Part shown: positions 22,056-35,129 of the stretch, piece by piece | Layout: the number at the start of each line of letters is the position of its first letter | How positions within the stretch are numbered: the stretch's first letter is position 1 | The notes under the pieces: generated by a model | What the model saw: only the letters and a program-made list of their open reading frames with translations | Database searches by the model: none | What the model was told of the DNA's origin: nothing | Position numbers and translations under genes: made by a program | Source: Gerris lacustris | Taxonomy: Eukaryota; Arthropoda; Insecta; Hemiptera; Gerridae | Direction of reading: 5' to 3' | Assembly (NCBI GenBank): GCA_951217055.1 | Contig: OX578281.1 | Location: forward strand, 16,965,344 to 17,029,343 | Length of the DNA: 64,000 nucleotides

Positions 22056-22439
22056 ATTTTCTAATTTAGCAATTCAGGAGAGCCTCTTCAATTTTATTTA
22101 CTTTTCCTTACCTTTCAAAGAAGGGTATTGTGTTATATATATTTTTCTAAATATCTAAAATAATTTATGTAAATACATATATATACACACTTTGTATTAA
22201 GTGTGTTTTAAAAGTTAAATTGAAACTACTTGAGATCGTACAATGTCCGATTAGGGTCGGTCTTTTCAAGAGGTCTCAGTACAATAACATTTGAAGTGCA
22301 TACAAAAAAGGATACAATAAAAACTTGTCCACCAAATAATGAAACCATATGAGTTAAGATGAACTCGAACTATAGCTTGTTTGTATAACGTACGAGCTCA
22401 ATATTTTTTTATTTTTTTTTTAGTTGTAGTTGCGCCCTT

Positions 22440-25330
22440 ATATTATAGTGAGGGTCTAATACCCTTAACTGGACCTTTCTCCCCTTTTTAAAAGGTCTCG
22501 GAGCTCAATAAAATGCCAGATTGGAGCCGGCTGATAACGAAATTATCCGGCTTTTCTAATAACAATCCGGGGCACAAACCTCCCCCCTCCCCCCTGATAC
22601 AGTCCACCAATTTACGACAAGCATTTCGTTGTGGAGAGTAGAAGGGGGACAGGACCCGATACACGCACGCCTTTTATGTGACAAAACAGTCACCCCTCCG
22701 TGCCAAGTTCACTCCTACAAAGGCTTCCAATTCGCTCATCTGATTACCGAATAAATTCAATAAGTTGGACTTCTCTCACTCTCCCTAAACCATCCCACGC
22801 TCATTATTTACAAGTTAAAGCGTAATTATTGCCATTGAAAAGCGTTTTAGCCGGTACTCATTGGTAGGATCAAAGTGTGAGTTGGAGTTTTTAATGAGAA
22901 TACAAGGCGGGTTCTTATCCAGCCAATCTCTCCGGCCGCATTTGAATATTGAATGCCTCGTAAATACGAGCCTCTTTTTCGAGAACCCGACCACCACATC
23001 ACATCGGCCTTTTTCGATGTTATCAACAATATGAAAAGGGGTTTTCCGAGTCATGACTTTAATCAGGGTTTGACATAATACTCTAAAAAAACATATTAAT
23101 ATTGGCAACGGCTTCAAATCAGAGCAACGACTAAACATCTCAATCATCATAATTAAAGCTAAAAATAAATTTAATATGAATAATAAAATAGTACTACTCA
23201 ATATATTATTACATTAATTTTAATGTACATATATATAATAAACATCCCTATAATATCAATATTTTTCGCATTTAATTTTTTGAAATTATAATATTATGTA
23301 AATAATAAATGATTAACAACACAAAATAAAGTGAATCCCAAACAAACACCTAACCCTTGAAAAATGACAAACCCCAATTTTATGACAAACTTTTAAAAAG
23401 GTTGTCTCAAGAGTCACATTCGTATCAAAAAGTGGACACGAATTTTAAGTTTCTAGCAATTCTGAACTTTATAATATCAAAATTTGTGAAAAATATCAAA
23501 TTTGTGTTAAACTTAAATATCGTTTTACTTAAAGAAAGTATGTCTTTATGATGAAAGCAAAATGATTAAAATATTTAGTTTTTGCTCTGATTTGGATCCG
23601 TTGCCAATTTTAATAACATAAAATACTAATACTTGTTAAATAACAGTCATGTTTAACATTTCCAAGTTGATAATTCTTTAAGTTTAAAAATGGAGGGGTG
23701 GAACAGAATAATGGTTCTATTTCCTGGGTTCGTAAAATTCACCTATGAAAAGATATTATTAAATGCGACCTGATTTTCCCTGCATAAGAATGTTAGTTAA
23801 TTGCAACGCTGCAGTAAATAAAGTCGTACTAATCCCATCAACGTTATTGTTCGGTGCATTAGGGGAGAAACCACCTGTTGTCGCACATTAGAATGAAGTA
23901 TGAGGGGCTGTATTTTTTCCAACCTTTCGGGGATTTTTTTTTTATTGGAAATTACGCATATTTTAAAATTAATGCTCATGAATGAAAACGATTGAAGAAT
24001 AGGGAAAGAGACTTATTGTTACGTATGAAAATTCAATTTGTCGGAGGGTGGTGTAACATTATAATAGAAATGGTTTCATTTCGTATAAAAACGATGGATT
24101 TAGGAGTGCCGCTGGCAAATTACCCGGGGAATCGGGTGTTTACGACGTAACGCGCCTGGTGCGAAGAAACCATGTCGAGCCGTCACATTGTTCTCCCATT
24201 TTCACGGATCCTTTTCTTTTCCAAGCGGGTTTTTCCCTAAGGGTCGTGTGGACCGAGGACCCGTGGTGTTTAGGGTAGAAGAAAAGGGAGGGTCCTGGAG
24301 CGGGCCCGAGTCCGAAACACGCCAGTCTTATAAGCCTCCCACCGGTGCCATAAAACTCGCTCCATTATTAATCTTCAGTAGTAAGGAAAAAGCATTTTAA
24401 CCAAACTCTCATTAACTAAATAGTACTGAGGGGGAGGTCAGCGTTTAAACTCCCCTCTCGTTTCTAGCAGGGGGGTAAAACCCTCCCGAACAGTTAAAAC
24501 ATTCAGATAAAAACCCTTCTCCAACAAGCGAACTCGACGACAAACTACAGTGGGAGTTTAAACAACGGAAATAAGCGAATATTTTTCCCGACGAGAGCAA
24601 ATAAACAATTTCAATTATGCAGGTGGGTCGACACCCGTTAGGGAGGATCCTCCGGTTGTGTAAACAGTGTATGAGTTATCCCGGCTAGGCAGGGGTGGCT
24701 AAAGCAACACCATTACGACAATAGCAATCTACATCCTGGGATTTTCAAATTGAATTCGGTCCTATTCCCTCTAAACCTACTCTTACATTAAAGCTAAACA
24801 AATATGTTATAAATAACGCTCGAGGGAAATATCGCGACGGAACAGGCTCGCTCCGGGCACAATATTTGCTTTGTTTTATATTAAAGCCTCGTTCTCCGGC
24901 GGTCCTGGCTTCTGCTTCTCTCTTAGCGTCAACCTGTTATTACCTGCGAGAAAAAATAACCCGGTTCATTTGGTGGTTTAAATAAAACCTCTTAGAGGCA
25001 ACTCCTTGCCGATTACGAGCTTTTCATAACGCCCTGAATTTGTTTCATATGTAGTTTAAGAGATTGTGTTGGCTACTGTCGTATCCCTCGTATGAAAAAT
25101 AAAAGTGGAAATCCCTGTTTCTCATAATAATTGAATTTTATATGTTTTTCCCTGCATTTTCTTTTCTCCGGTGCTATACCCACACTTCGCCCTACTTAAG
25201 AATCCGGTTTTATTGCGGCGCTTCTTAACACGGAACGTGTTATGCATTTTCATTTACTCGCACACCTCTTCTGGGCTAGTCCTCTCTTCTTCGAATATCT
25301 TCAAACCATCTTAAACATTATTACTTTTAA
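22440..25330. other. GC-richer, probably single-copy block
   Basis: Balanced base composition with no sign of the repeat families seen elsewhere. Examples are CCGGCTGATAACGAAATTATCC at 22529-22550 and the 24100-25050 stretch. Frames up to 128 codons (22815-23201, minus) occur but show no domain, no conserved motif and unremarkable composition. Candidates are intronic or intergenic conserved non-coding DNA of a host gene. 22056-22440 and 25330-26010 are ordinary AT-rich DNA. Confidence 0.3.
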
Positions 25331-26012
25331 TGTACAGAGCTATAGAAGGTGCCTTAAACTTTATTTAAATCCACTATAAACCTTATATGGAGGATTTTTT
25401 AATTAAAATTTTATATTATTTACTCTATTCCTTCTATATATGAATATTATAGGGTGGTAAAATATTGGTCATAGGCAAATTTTAGGCCTTCATTTACTGG
25501 AATCTCTTGAACTGATAATAGTCAGTTTCTTCACAAGTATACTTATTTCTTACAGCCGCCTGCTTTTATTGCTCGAGCAATAGTATGAATACTGTCTTAC
25601 ATAAGACACGGTTTTATAGCGTGAGATTGGATTGATAACGAACGTATTAATGTTTGCTTAAAGCCACTTCAGTAAAATCTATATGTATTAGTCAATATTA
25701 GTTCATTTCCACGGTTCTACTCGTTTAGCGTTGGATGTTTTATATCGCTACACTTCTCTTTAGCTTACCCTTACTCAATTTGAATGTCTCTGAATGTAAC
25801 CAAAATAGCCTAAAATATGAACATTTGTCCTAATTTTAATCTCTCTTATTTGCACTCCTTCCTGGTTATTTTCTTTGTCCCCCCCCCCTCCTTCCCCCCT
25901 GTTATGATTTCTTTTTACATCGAATTTTTGATTATTTCTTTTCAGCAGTAACTTACAACAATAAGGGGAAGCCATCTATAAATTAGAACTGCCAGGCTTG
26001 AAGTCCTTTTTT

Positions 26013-26129
26013 ACTTTATCTTTTACGCAGTATATATAAAAAGGAAGTATTATGATTTCATGAAAATTCGATTTTGAGATTCTGATGAATTTACACGTAT
26101 TGAGGTCACCTGAGTCCAAAGTGATTATT
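26013..26129 (+). mobile_element. Family A copy 3, 5' half (interrupted)
   Basis: ACTTTATC..., AAAATTCGATTTTGAGATTC and GATGAATTTACACG follow the family A opening. Similarity breaks at about 26130, where a family B element begins, and resumes at 27019 with GCGTGGAGCCTAAACTACTG. The word is degenerate, so this is an old copy. Confidence 0.6.
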
Positions 26130-27014
26130 AAAAAATCGGGTACGGGGTACCTCGGAACTTTTCCTCACTTCAGAGGCCACTGAAGTGGCCTCTCCTGCTG
26201 CTTCGCAGCAGGAGGAAGCAGCATTGGACGTGGTCAGTACTTGGATGGGTGACCGTTCTGAACTAACTGATTTATTATCATTCTTTATTTTAATTATTTT
26301 AAAATAAACATTCTTTAAATAATAAATTCTTTACTTTAATTATTTGAAGTTTGGCGGTATTTTGACAGATGTAAACAGACTTTGACGTCATCAAAATTAT
26401 TGCACTAATAAATAATTATATTCGCTTATAACTTTTAAACTAATTAATGGAATTTCATCGTTTTTTTATATTTTTTCCTTAATTTTTTCCGGTTCCAACG
26501 ATATGCTATTTGTCAAAAACCTATTTATACTTTCAGTATTATTAACCGTCAAAGTTTAAAAACACAAAAATTTATAACTTCAAAATGGCGGCCAAAATGA
26601 AATTTAGTGGGCTTGTTTTTCATACAGAGAGGTACATTAGAGCCAAATTTCAACTCGATCAGGACCATTTTCGATTTATTACGATTTTTTTTAAATTTTT
26701 GCTGAATCGGCAAAAATCAAAAAATCAACTTTTTCCGCCATCTTGAACCCAGTTTTCAAGATGGCGGAAAAAGTTGATTTCCGGGCGGCACAACTACAGG
26801 TTAGGACTGATTTTTCTGCCAAGTTTCAACTCTCTAGGTTAAATACCTTGGGCGCTACGATGATAACACACATACACACACTCATACATACGTCATGCTG
26901 AAAACCACTCAGGAGGTCTTAAAAACACCTAAAACGGATAATTCCGTTGAAATCTCGAAAAAAATTTTTTTGGTGAAAACAACACTTTTCCTACTATTAG
27001 TAGTGAGGAAAAGT
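26130..27014 (-). mobile_element. Word-capped repeat, family B, complete, nested in family A
   Basis: Read on the minus strand it opens with ACTTTTCCTCACT (27014-27002) and a hairpin partner AGTAGGAAAAGT. It closes with the exact complement AGTGAGGAAAAGT (26169-26157), a tail TCCGAGGTACCCCGTACCCG and a T-run (26135-26130). Its body contains a strong inverted pair around GCCATCTTGAACCCAGTTTT (26739-26758) and a 5S-derived block near the closing end. It is inserted into an older family A copy, which gives relative age. No coding capacity. Confidence 0.7.
26214..26262 (+). repeat. 5S rRNA-derived segment with Pol III control region
   Basis: GAAGCAGCATTGGACGTGG, then TCAGTACTTGGATGGGTGAC (26234-26253), matches the 3' half of eukaryotic 5S rRNA, covering the box A, intermediate element and box C region that TFIIIA recognises. 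Two perfect hairpins precede it: GAGGCCACTGAAGTGGCCTC (26173-26192) and CCTGCTGCTTCGCAGCAGG (26194-26212). The remaining 5S sequence is absent, so this is not a 5S gene but a 5S-derived promoter module, as in SINE3-type elements. Confidence 0.75.
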
Positions 27015-27018
27015 AAAA

Positions 27019-27295
27019 ATGACGGTCTGTAGTCTTTGCATACGCGTGGAGCCTAAACTACTGGGCTGATTTTGGCTGAAATTTGGCATAAAGGTTCAGA
27101 AAAATCATACCTCGAGGCGATATTAAGAAATTAATTTTAGCTCTAAATTTGGGGCGCTACCCTCCAATAACTCTGAAAAAAAAAAATTTAAAAAAAAATA
27201 TATAAAAAAATAATTAAGACTAAACACATTCGTCGTTTTTTCGGGAAGAATCTAGTTCCCGAGATATTGATAAAATAATCGGATTTTCTTTAGAA
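27019..27295 (+). mobile_element. Family A copy 3, 3' part
   Basis: Continues the family A body after the nested family B insertion: GGAGCCTAAACTACTGGGCT, AATTTGGCATAAAGGTTCAG, TTTGGGGCGCTACCCTCC, and TCGGGAAGAATCTAGTTCC. The closing word and tail are not present, so it is 3'-truncated. Confidence 0.6.
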
Positions 27296-30200
27296 TAAAA
27301 AATAAAAGTAAACAACCCCCTGTTACCAGTTTTTAAATATGTTAAAAATAAATCAATTAAATGTTTTATAATGGGATTTCAATGTAGTATATCTATAAGA
27401 GAAAGTTTTGATGATTTATCGCATCGATTTATTTATTTTAATGTGTCAAACATATTTTGAATTTGACCGTCCGCCTTTAAAACTATCTTCATTAAAAAAC
27501 CCCTCCATTAACGTCATAAGGAGATGCTGCGAAAATGCTAGTGGTCTTAAATTTTGGTTGTAAAGGGATTTGTTTTACTTATTTTTAATTGAAAGAAATA
27601 ACTAATTGATGAGAAATTCACCGGAAAACCAAGAGATTTATTATGATTAAAATAATAGTGGCATCATTTCATGTGAAGTGGTGTATATATATACATACAC
27701 ACACACATATATATATATATATATATGGACAATTCCAAGTGGAATTGAGTTTGATATGACAAGTTTGAAGTGATATGGGAAGGGCAGTGTCGTTATAGTT
27801 TTAATGAGGGCGTTGGAGGGAATTAGTTAGAAGTCTTGTAGAGTTGTCTCATTAGAGTTTTTTCTCTGGGCTCTAATTCGCAACGTGTAAATAAGTAGAT
27901 AACTCCTATTAGCGCTATAACTTTATTCTGTTCATCAAGTCTTATGTGTAAAGAAGTGTTGGGTTGCCTCCCTCGTTTCTCCGTTATGTCGCTTAAAGGA
28001 CTTTTCTTCCCTTCGCTAGTGAAACTTGAAACTTAGTGAACGACTTACACCAGTCCCTTTGACTCGGTCCTCTTGACACTACCTCGCCTTCTAGCACAAG
28101 GATTTTTCGGAAGATCTTTCTCGCCTTATTCTTCCCTTTTTCTTTCCTCGGGGAATGTAATAAAGGTTAAAAGTTTTCAACCTTCCTCGGTCCCATCCTG
28201 TTGTCTTCACCCCCTTTCTTCAAGACCTGAAAGTCCCTAATAGAATGTGAGAATGTTTCGCATTTAACACAGGAGAAAGAGTGGAGCTTGAAACACTCCT
28301 TGTGTGACTCCCTCGCTCTCCAGAATATGGGACATATAACGAAAAACACTGTTAAGAAAGAAGGGTTGAAAATGTTCAGAATCTCCCTCCACTGTGCAAC
28401 TTTTGCTCCTCGAAAACAACGGCAACAGATATAATACCCCCACTCCTCTCGACCCTTAGGAAAAAGAAGAGACAAAATCCCTTAATTAAAGTTAATAAAG
28501 CGTGAAATTAAGATTTTAGCTCCTGCAAGATTTAATATAGTGGTCTCTCACGCTTGTCTCACTTTAGTCAACCATTCCATTATGCTGTTTTCCTTTACAT
28601 TCTTTCACAATAAATAATACATCATAATAAAATAATTTAATAAATAAAAAAACGAGGAAAAGAATATAAAAGAAGAATTAAAAAAAAATAATATAAATAA
28701 ACCCAAGATTTGTTTTTATTTATTCCAACAATTTGAATACCAACTACATTAAGTTTATACAGCTTAGATTAACATCAATTTAATCAGATTATATTGGATC
28801 ATTAGGTTTTAATAAAATAGTCTTTTTTTATTATGTTTTAAATAATTTTTATGCATAAATAATATAATTTCATATAAATGTTTAATGTTAACTATTTGTT
28901 GATAAAATCTATGCGATTATTGGCTAATAAATCAATTGATTGTTACTACTTTTCATTAATTGTCTAAATTAGATATATTCTGGGATTTACTTAATTATTA
29001 TATTATTGATGATAAATGCATCTTGTGGAGCTTATTATTCTTCTACAAATAAACACATACATCAAATGATTTGATTAAATTAATTATTATTCGTTATCAA
29101 AACGATTGTAGTATAACTATAAAATTCTACAAATTTACCTTTTAGTTCTACATTAAATGGAATACAAATTTTTAATCTAAGCAATACATAAAGTCGTAGA
29201 GTTACAATTAAATATATTCTTCTGTTACAAGTTCTTGAAAGCTATCTTTCAAAGCTTATTAAAAGATAGTATCGTAATTTTCGTCATCAGTTAGAAAACA
29301 TAAATTTTCATTAAAATATAGAAAAGAAAAAACAAAACCCCAGAGAGAACTCGGGGGTGTGTGCAATGCAAATTTTCCCATTTCGTTTTTTCGTTTATTA
29401 ATTTAATTGGTGTTTAACTTGCTTATTTATTTTGGTTTTCCCTGTGTTTTCGGATTTCGTTGTTTATATTATCATCTGATTTACTCAATGGACCACCTAG
29501 GTAGTCTATGTCTCGGGGTAACCAGCCTTTATGCTCAATTTGGGAACCCCCAGGTAAAGAAAAAAGTCCAGGTAATCATGTCTCACTCCCCTAGCAATTT
29601 TTCTTACCTTTAGCTACTTCCTGCTGAGGGATCCTTTAGTTTGACACCCATGTATGTGAGCATGTATTGCCTATCATAAGAAAAGCAATTCTCAATTTAT
29701 AAACTTCTTTAGAAAGTTTAATCGGCAAATCCTACAAAGCATAAACGTAATGTAAAAAGTATAATCCTCTTCATTAATGTAAGGCTTCGTTATAATTCTT
29801 GATCGCGTTTCTTTATATTAATTATGTATACCCTTAAATTTCAATGTAAAATTTCCTGCTTGATTGCCTTATGGTTGTTGTTTCCAAGAATGCTGGTTGA
29901 AATATTTGTTAAGTAGTCTTTACGTAATGCTCGAATTACTCAAAATCGCATGTTAGTGCTGTAGATATTTTACTCGTTATATTTTTATTCTCAAATGCTT
30001 TTCTAATAAGCATGTTTGGAATATAATTTTCAGTAGGATTCATCATCATAAATTTTGGTTTCATTTTGAGAAAATTCCTTGGAAAATTTTCAAAGTCAAA
30101 GTAAAATGTTAGATTTTGGCAACATACTTAAAGAATCTATTTGATTATATTATATCTTCTAGGTTCCTTTCTAATTTCCTAATTGATATAAGTTGTATTC

Positions 30201-31230
30201 TTATTTTCTAATTTAAGAGTAGCTGGAAATTTGGGAAATTACTTGAAATAAAAGATTTCCTTTGGATTTAAATGCAAGTTTCTATCATTAGATTAATTTT
30301 CGAAAAGCCACTTGGATATTATACTTATCCCTGCTTACAATTGTACGTTTTCATTTCAACGCTGCATTTTGTCAGAGAGAATGAGATTTATTTGTTTGAC
30401 CTTTGCTATTGAAGTGACCGTGCCCACTGGCATTTCGTCGACTCTTTTGTCCCATTAGGCGACATTAGTTTTCATTTGACTTTTATCTTCTGGTTCTGGG
30501 TTTGTCGGTTTTAAAACCGCTCATATTTTTCACTCCTTTTCTTTCTTTATAGGGCCCTATGATCATAAATGTGACTTTTAGTCGTTGTCCATTAATTTCG
30601 CTCTAAGGTCGTCTTTTATAACAAAGGCAATTTGAGAGGTGGAACATTTGTACGGTTTAATATTGTATTTCTTCAATGTATTATTTTTATTATTACTTGA
30701 GTTGCTTATTAGTTAATGCATCAGTAGACAATTTCTACAGAAAAGCAATTTTTCTTATCCAAATAATAACTCTCCTTTTACTATTTTTCCTTGTATATAT
30801 CCTTAGTAACTTGATATCTAGTGTAATAAGTGTATGTACAAGTAAGATAAACTATGCTTAATGAACCTAGTACTATTACCTAATTTTCCGGGATTATTGC
30901 AATCTTCATTAATTTAATATTTAATAAGTATGTATATTTATTACTTGGTAATAAATAATCAAGTTAGTGTGTTGAATTGCTCTCTTATTTTTCCAGGATA
31001 ATTTTTTTTTTTTACACCATGGTATTTTCATCCGTTTCGTTCTGAGAATTCGTTCTCAAACAAAAAATTCACTCTTCCAGAAATTTAATTTTTTTTAATC
31101 TTTGTCTCCACTATTCCTCTTTTAGAAAAAATGTTTAAAAATGTATTTATTTTTTTGTTGTTGTTTCTTTTAAGAAACTGTTATATACACATGTGTAAAC
31201 AGCAACGTATCAGACTTTTTTCTTCTTTAG
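27296..31230. other. Mixed non-coding stretch
   Basis: 27700-27726 is a short CA/TA microsatellite. 27960-28500 is GC-balanced with a 102-codon minus frame lacking any recognisable domain. 28500-31230 is AT-rich without identifiable elements. No RNA gene is seen. Confidence 0.35.
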
Positions 31231-31232
<2 letters not shown>

Positions 31233-31262
<30 letters not shown>

Positions 31263-31300
31263 CTCTCCCTCTCTCTCTCTCTCTATCTATATATATATAT
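31233..31300. repeat. (CT)n/(TA)n compound microsatellite
   Basis: Two CT runs interrupted by ATCTCC, passing into (TA)n. A polypyrimidine:polypurine tract. Confidence 0.9.
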
Positions 31301-32235
31301 TATATTAGATAAAGAAAGAAACCCTCGCTTGTTTATCATTCAAGTTGGCAGTTCCTTTTTGCGGGTAGGTTTGCTTCCTCTTTGATCTCTTCCAGTTCCA
31401 TAACTGACCCTTTGGCCCTTTCGTACTTCCACCAAGGCACCGCTCCCTCCGGAGTATCTACTGGAAAATATGGACGTAAAACAGAAAACGCCTTCAGATT
31501 TTAGCCCTTTTCCCAGAAACAGGGTGGAAGGGGGAGTGGGTAGACAGGAGAACCTTGTGAATTTCATCTGAAGCGTGTCCGAATATCCGTCCTTCGAGTC
31601 CCTTCTCCCTTATGCCTTTCCCTCGGTCGACGAGTTTGTGCTTCCGAATTTTCCCTTTGAACCCACCCTGGGTAAGGTCCTTGGTAAGCCTGGAGAACGA
31701 TTCCCGGGGGAATATGGTTCCCGCAGGATGTCCACTACATCCTTTTCCTCTTCTGACAACTCCTTTCTTATTATAAATTTAATCTGGATCGATCCTTCCA
31801 TCTTTTTCATTTTTTTTTAAGAAAAAGGTTTTTTGTTACCTTTTTTGCTCTTCCTGTCAGAGTATATGTTTTTGAATAAAATTAATATTTACTTTTGAGA
31901 AACAAAGTTCTCAATACATTTGTACATACATGATTATTGTAAGAAAAGCTAGTATTTCGATAATAACATCTTAGTCTACGTAATGAAATATGTACTTACA
32001 CTTGTACATTTATAAAATGTGTACATAATATTCACATGTGTGAAATATGTAAATGCATATTTGTAAAATATTATGTACTTATTTTAATTTTTCTTATTTG
32101 ATGATCAATTTTAGTTGGACCTACATATTTAACCATGCTAGACTATAGATTCATTATGACTGCAATTTTTGAATTGTTTAGAAAAAATAATTAATATAAA
32201 AATACCATTTTTCAAAACTGGTCTTATTTTCAACC

Positions 32236-32665
32236 TTTTTTTTTTTTTTTTTTTTTTGGTTACTGTATTCTTCGCCTTAGTTGTATCTATGTGCAAAATT
32301 TGGGGAAGGTTGAATCACGGGTAGTGGTTCAAAATTGGGGTAATAGGTGTGCGATGAAACTTAAAAAGCAAATAAATTTGACGCTATTTTGTTTTTATTT
32401 TTTGTTTTTTTGATTTCTGTATTCTTCACCTTAGTTGTACGTATGTGCAAAATTTGGGGAAGATTGAATCACGGGAAGTAGTTCAAAATTGGGGTAATAG
32501 GTGTGCGATGAAACTTAAAAAGCAAATAAATTTGACGCCATTTTGTTTTTATTTTTTGTTTTTTTGATTTCTGTATTCTTCACCATTGTTGTATCTATGT
32601 GCAAAATTTGGGGAAGATTGAATCGCGGGAAGTGGTTCAAAATTGGGGATGAAACTTACAAAGCA
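32236..32665 (+). repeat. 154-bp tandem repeat, about 2.7 copies
   Basis: The string CTGTATTCTTC recurs at 32263, 32417 and 32571, giving a 154-bp period. Copies share TGTGCAAAATTTGGGGAAG and AAAATTGGGGTAATAGGTGT and are nearly identical, so expansion was recent. It begins with a 22-T run (32236-32257). The last copy is deleted through GGGGTAATAG. Confidence 0.85.
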
Positions 32666-33040
32666 AAGTAATATAAGACCATTAATGATTATTATTATGT
32701 ATTACTATAATTTGTATATCATTTATTGTAAGGACACAAACACACTTATGTTTGTGTAACTTATTTTTAGTACCTTAGTATCCACGTTCGTATTACCTTA
32801 GTGTATGTTAATTCCGTACAATTGCTACTGAACAAAATTAAAAAAAACTCTACATTACTCAATGCTAATAATCTAACCTTATTTCTATTAGGCTAACATT
32901 CAAAATAACCTACCCTAAAATATTTTTTTTTTTTTCTGGATAAAAGGATATCCTCATTTAACTTTCATCATCTTAAAACTTAAAACTAAACTCATCTTAA
33001 AAACTAGAATTCATGTCTAATAGTTAAATTTTTATTTTTA

Positions 33041-33643
33041 CTTTCTCATAAAAGAAAAAGTATTGTGATGGCTCGAAAATTCTATTTTGAGATTTTGATG
33101 GATTTACACGTTTTGAGGGCCCCTGAATCCAAAAAAGTGTTTTTTAAAAAATGTCTGTCTGTAGTGTGTCTGTCTGTGCAGACGCCTGGAGCCTAAACTA
33201 CTGGGCCAATTTTGACGAAATTTGGCATGCATGTACAAAATCATACCCCGAGGCGAAATCGAGAAACGAATTTCAGCTCCGAATTTGGGGGCGCTACCTC
33301 CCAAAAACTCTAAGAAACGTGAAATATTTTTTTTTCCTGAAAACGGTTCCGACGATTTTGATTAAAAAAATTCTAAAATGTAGCCCATTTAAATACGAAT
33401 CTTAACGATATAAGCCGTTTTCCCGGGAAAAATCTAGTTTCTGAGAATAAAGTTTAAAATGCGGATGGAGAGAGCCCGGGTTCGATTCCCCGCCCAAGAG
33501 ATGTTATTTTTATGATACATTTTGATGAAATGTTCAATAATAATTTAATGTACATACGTAACTACTAAATGGAAAACAATCGGCTAAATAATTATGAACT
33601 CGTATATGAGAAAGTTTGTCTGAGTTGTCTCGGACCGATTTTT
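33041..33643 (+). mobile_element. Word-capped repeat, family A, complete copy 2
   Basis: Same layout as 17756-18385. Opening ACTTTCTCATAAA with AGAAAAAGT hairpin partner, TGTCTGTCTGTGCAGACGCC, the module AATTTTGACGAAATTTGGCA (33208-33227), box B at 33478-33490, closing TATATGAGAAAGT (33603-33615), tail TCTGAGTTGTCTCGGACC and T-run. It lacks the long GTCTGTC minisatellite of copy 1. The opening word has drifted by one to two bases while the closing word is unchanged. Confidence 0.75.
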
Positions 33644-34116
33644 CTTACTGGTTTGAGATATTTTAAGGTTTTATTTAAGACCATATTTTAAAAGATGTAT
33701 TCCCTTCCCTACATTATCGAAATAGCATAGAAGGTATTCTCTTATATGCAGTGTGTGAATAAATTATCTCTAGTTTTTATTATTATAATTATTCCTTTTT
33801 TGAAAACAAATTAAGGATTATTAGTCTAGTCATTAAATTACTTATTGAGATAAAACAATTTTGATGTTTATGATGTAATCAGATAGCAAGTGCTGAGCTC
33901 GACTATGGGTTTTTAATTTCATAATTTACTTATCCCATTAGTTTAATTATTTTAGCCGTAATTTTATTAAAAGTCTCCAGTTAAGGGATCGATTCCGCTA
34001 ATTTACCGTGTAAATATTTTATTTTTATTTTTCATGTAAACAAACATGTTATCTGATCTCACGATAATTACTTTTAATCACATATTTACGGTAATTAGTA
34101 AACCATGTTCATTTTT

Positions 34117-34290
34117 AGGGTCCGAAGCAAAAGAACGAGGATCCTTATACATTAAATTCATACGCTTGTCTGTCCGTCCAAAACGTATCAATAATATTGT
34201 CAATATTTTTCTGTATTGACAATACTGTTGAACTTTAGAGGGGCCACTTAAGACTTTCTTTTTGAGGTTATAAAAAGTATGTTGTTTTTT
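34117..34290 (+). repeat. Family C-like 5' fragment
   Basis: AGGGTCCGAAGCAAAAGAAC then GAGGATCCT forms the same opening hairpin type as 39341, followed by CTTGTCTGTCCGTCC. No matching closing word (GCTTCGGACCCT) was found downstream, so it is 3'-truncated. Confidence 0.5.
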
Positions 34291-35063
34291 TATAATTCAA
34301 ATACATAAATGATCTTACACAGCCTTTTCACTTTTATAAAGAAGAATAAAGCTTATTCCTATTAAAAATTCAGATAAGAATTGATTTAGCTAAGTCCTTT
34401 AAAAACCTTTAGGGAAATAATAACACGTTAAAGAGCTGTTATTTGGAGAATGGTTATGTATTAAATTAGAGGGAAAAAACTTATTTTTTCTTTCTTCCTA
34501 AAAAAAAGACTGCTATTTTCGTAACGTGCAAATAGCAGCTTTTAAAAAATAAACTCCACAAATAGCTGCGTTTTACTCACCTCTTACCTTTGAGAATATT
34601 CGTGAAAAACTGAGCATTAACATAAGTTAAAAGTTAGCTCACCTTGTTGTACTTCTATACTAACAAAATTTACGATGTGTCCTAATTACAAAATAATTAT
34701 AATTAAAAAATAGTATACATTTTATTATTTTATAAGTGCAAAATGATTATTAAATTAAATTATACTGAAATTATCTTTTACGATGAAATCATTCTTATAA
34801 TTTTTTCTTCCATTCTGTTTAAAAATTATTAAATTTTTTTTAATGGTTTTTTAAAAATTAGGAGAACATAACATGATACAGCAGCATTACCGGTATTTCG
34901 ACACGTAAGTTAGCATTTTTTAATATGATATTAACCCATGCTATTGGTTAAAGGTCATCGGATCTTGATGTGAAAAAAATTATAAACCCTTAAAGGCAAA
35001 CATTGCAATATCTCATTCTATATTAATAATTAACATATTATATATTTTATAATATATACATAT

Positions 35064-35073
<10 letters not shown>

Positions 35074-35124
<51 letters not shown>
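35074..35124. repeat. (TA)n microsatellite
   Basis: A TA tract of 51 bp preceded by a short CA tract, abutting the element D2 copy at 35125-35360. Confidence 0.9.

Positions 35125-35129
<5 letters not shown>

Noticed and set aside
22815..23201. 128-codon minus-strand frame with a hydrophobic start
   Set aside because: No recognisable domain or motif. The N-terminal part lies in very AT-rich DNA, and an overlapping second frame is equally open.
26214..26262. Functional 5S rRNA gene
   Set aside because: Only the internal control region is present. The 5' third and the 3' end of 5S are missing, and the segment is embedded in a repeat.
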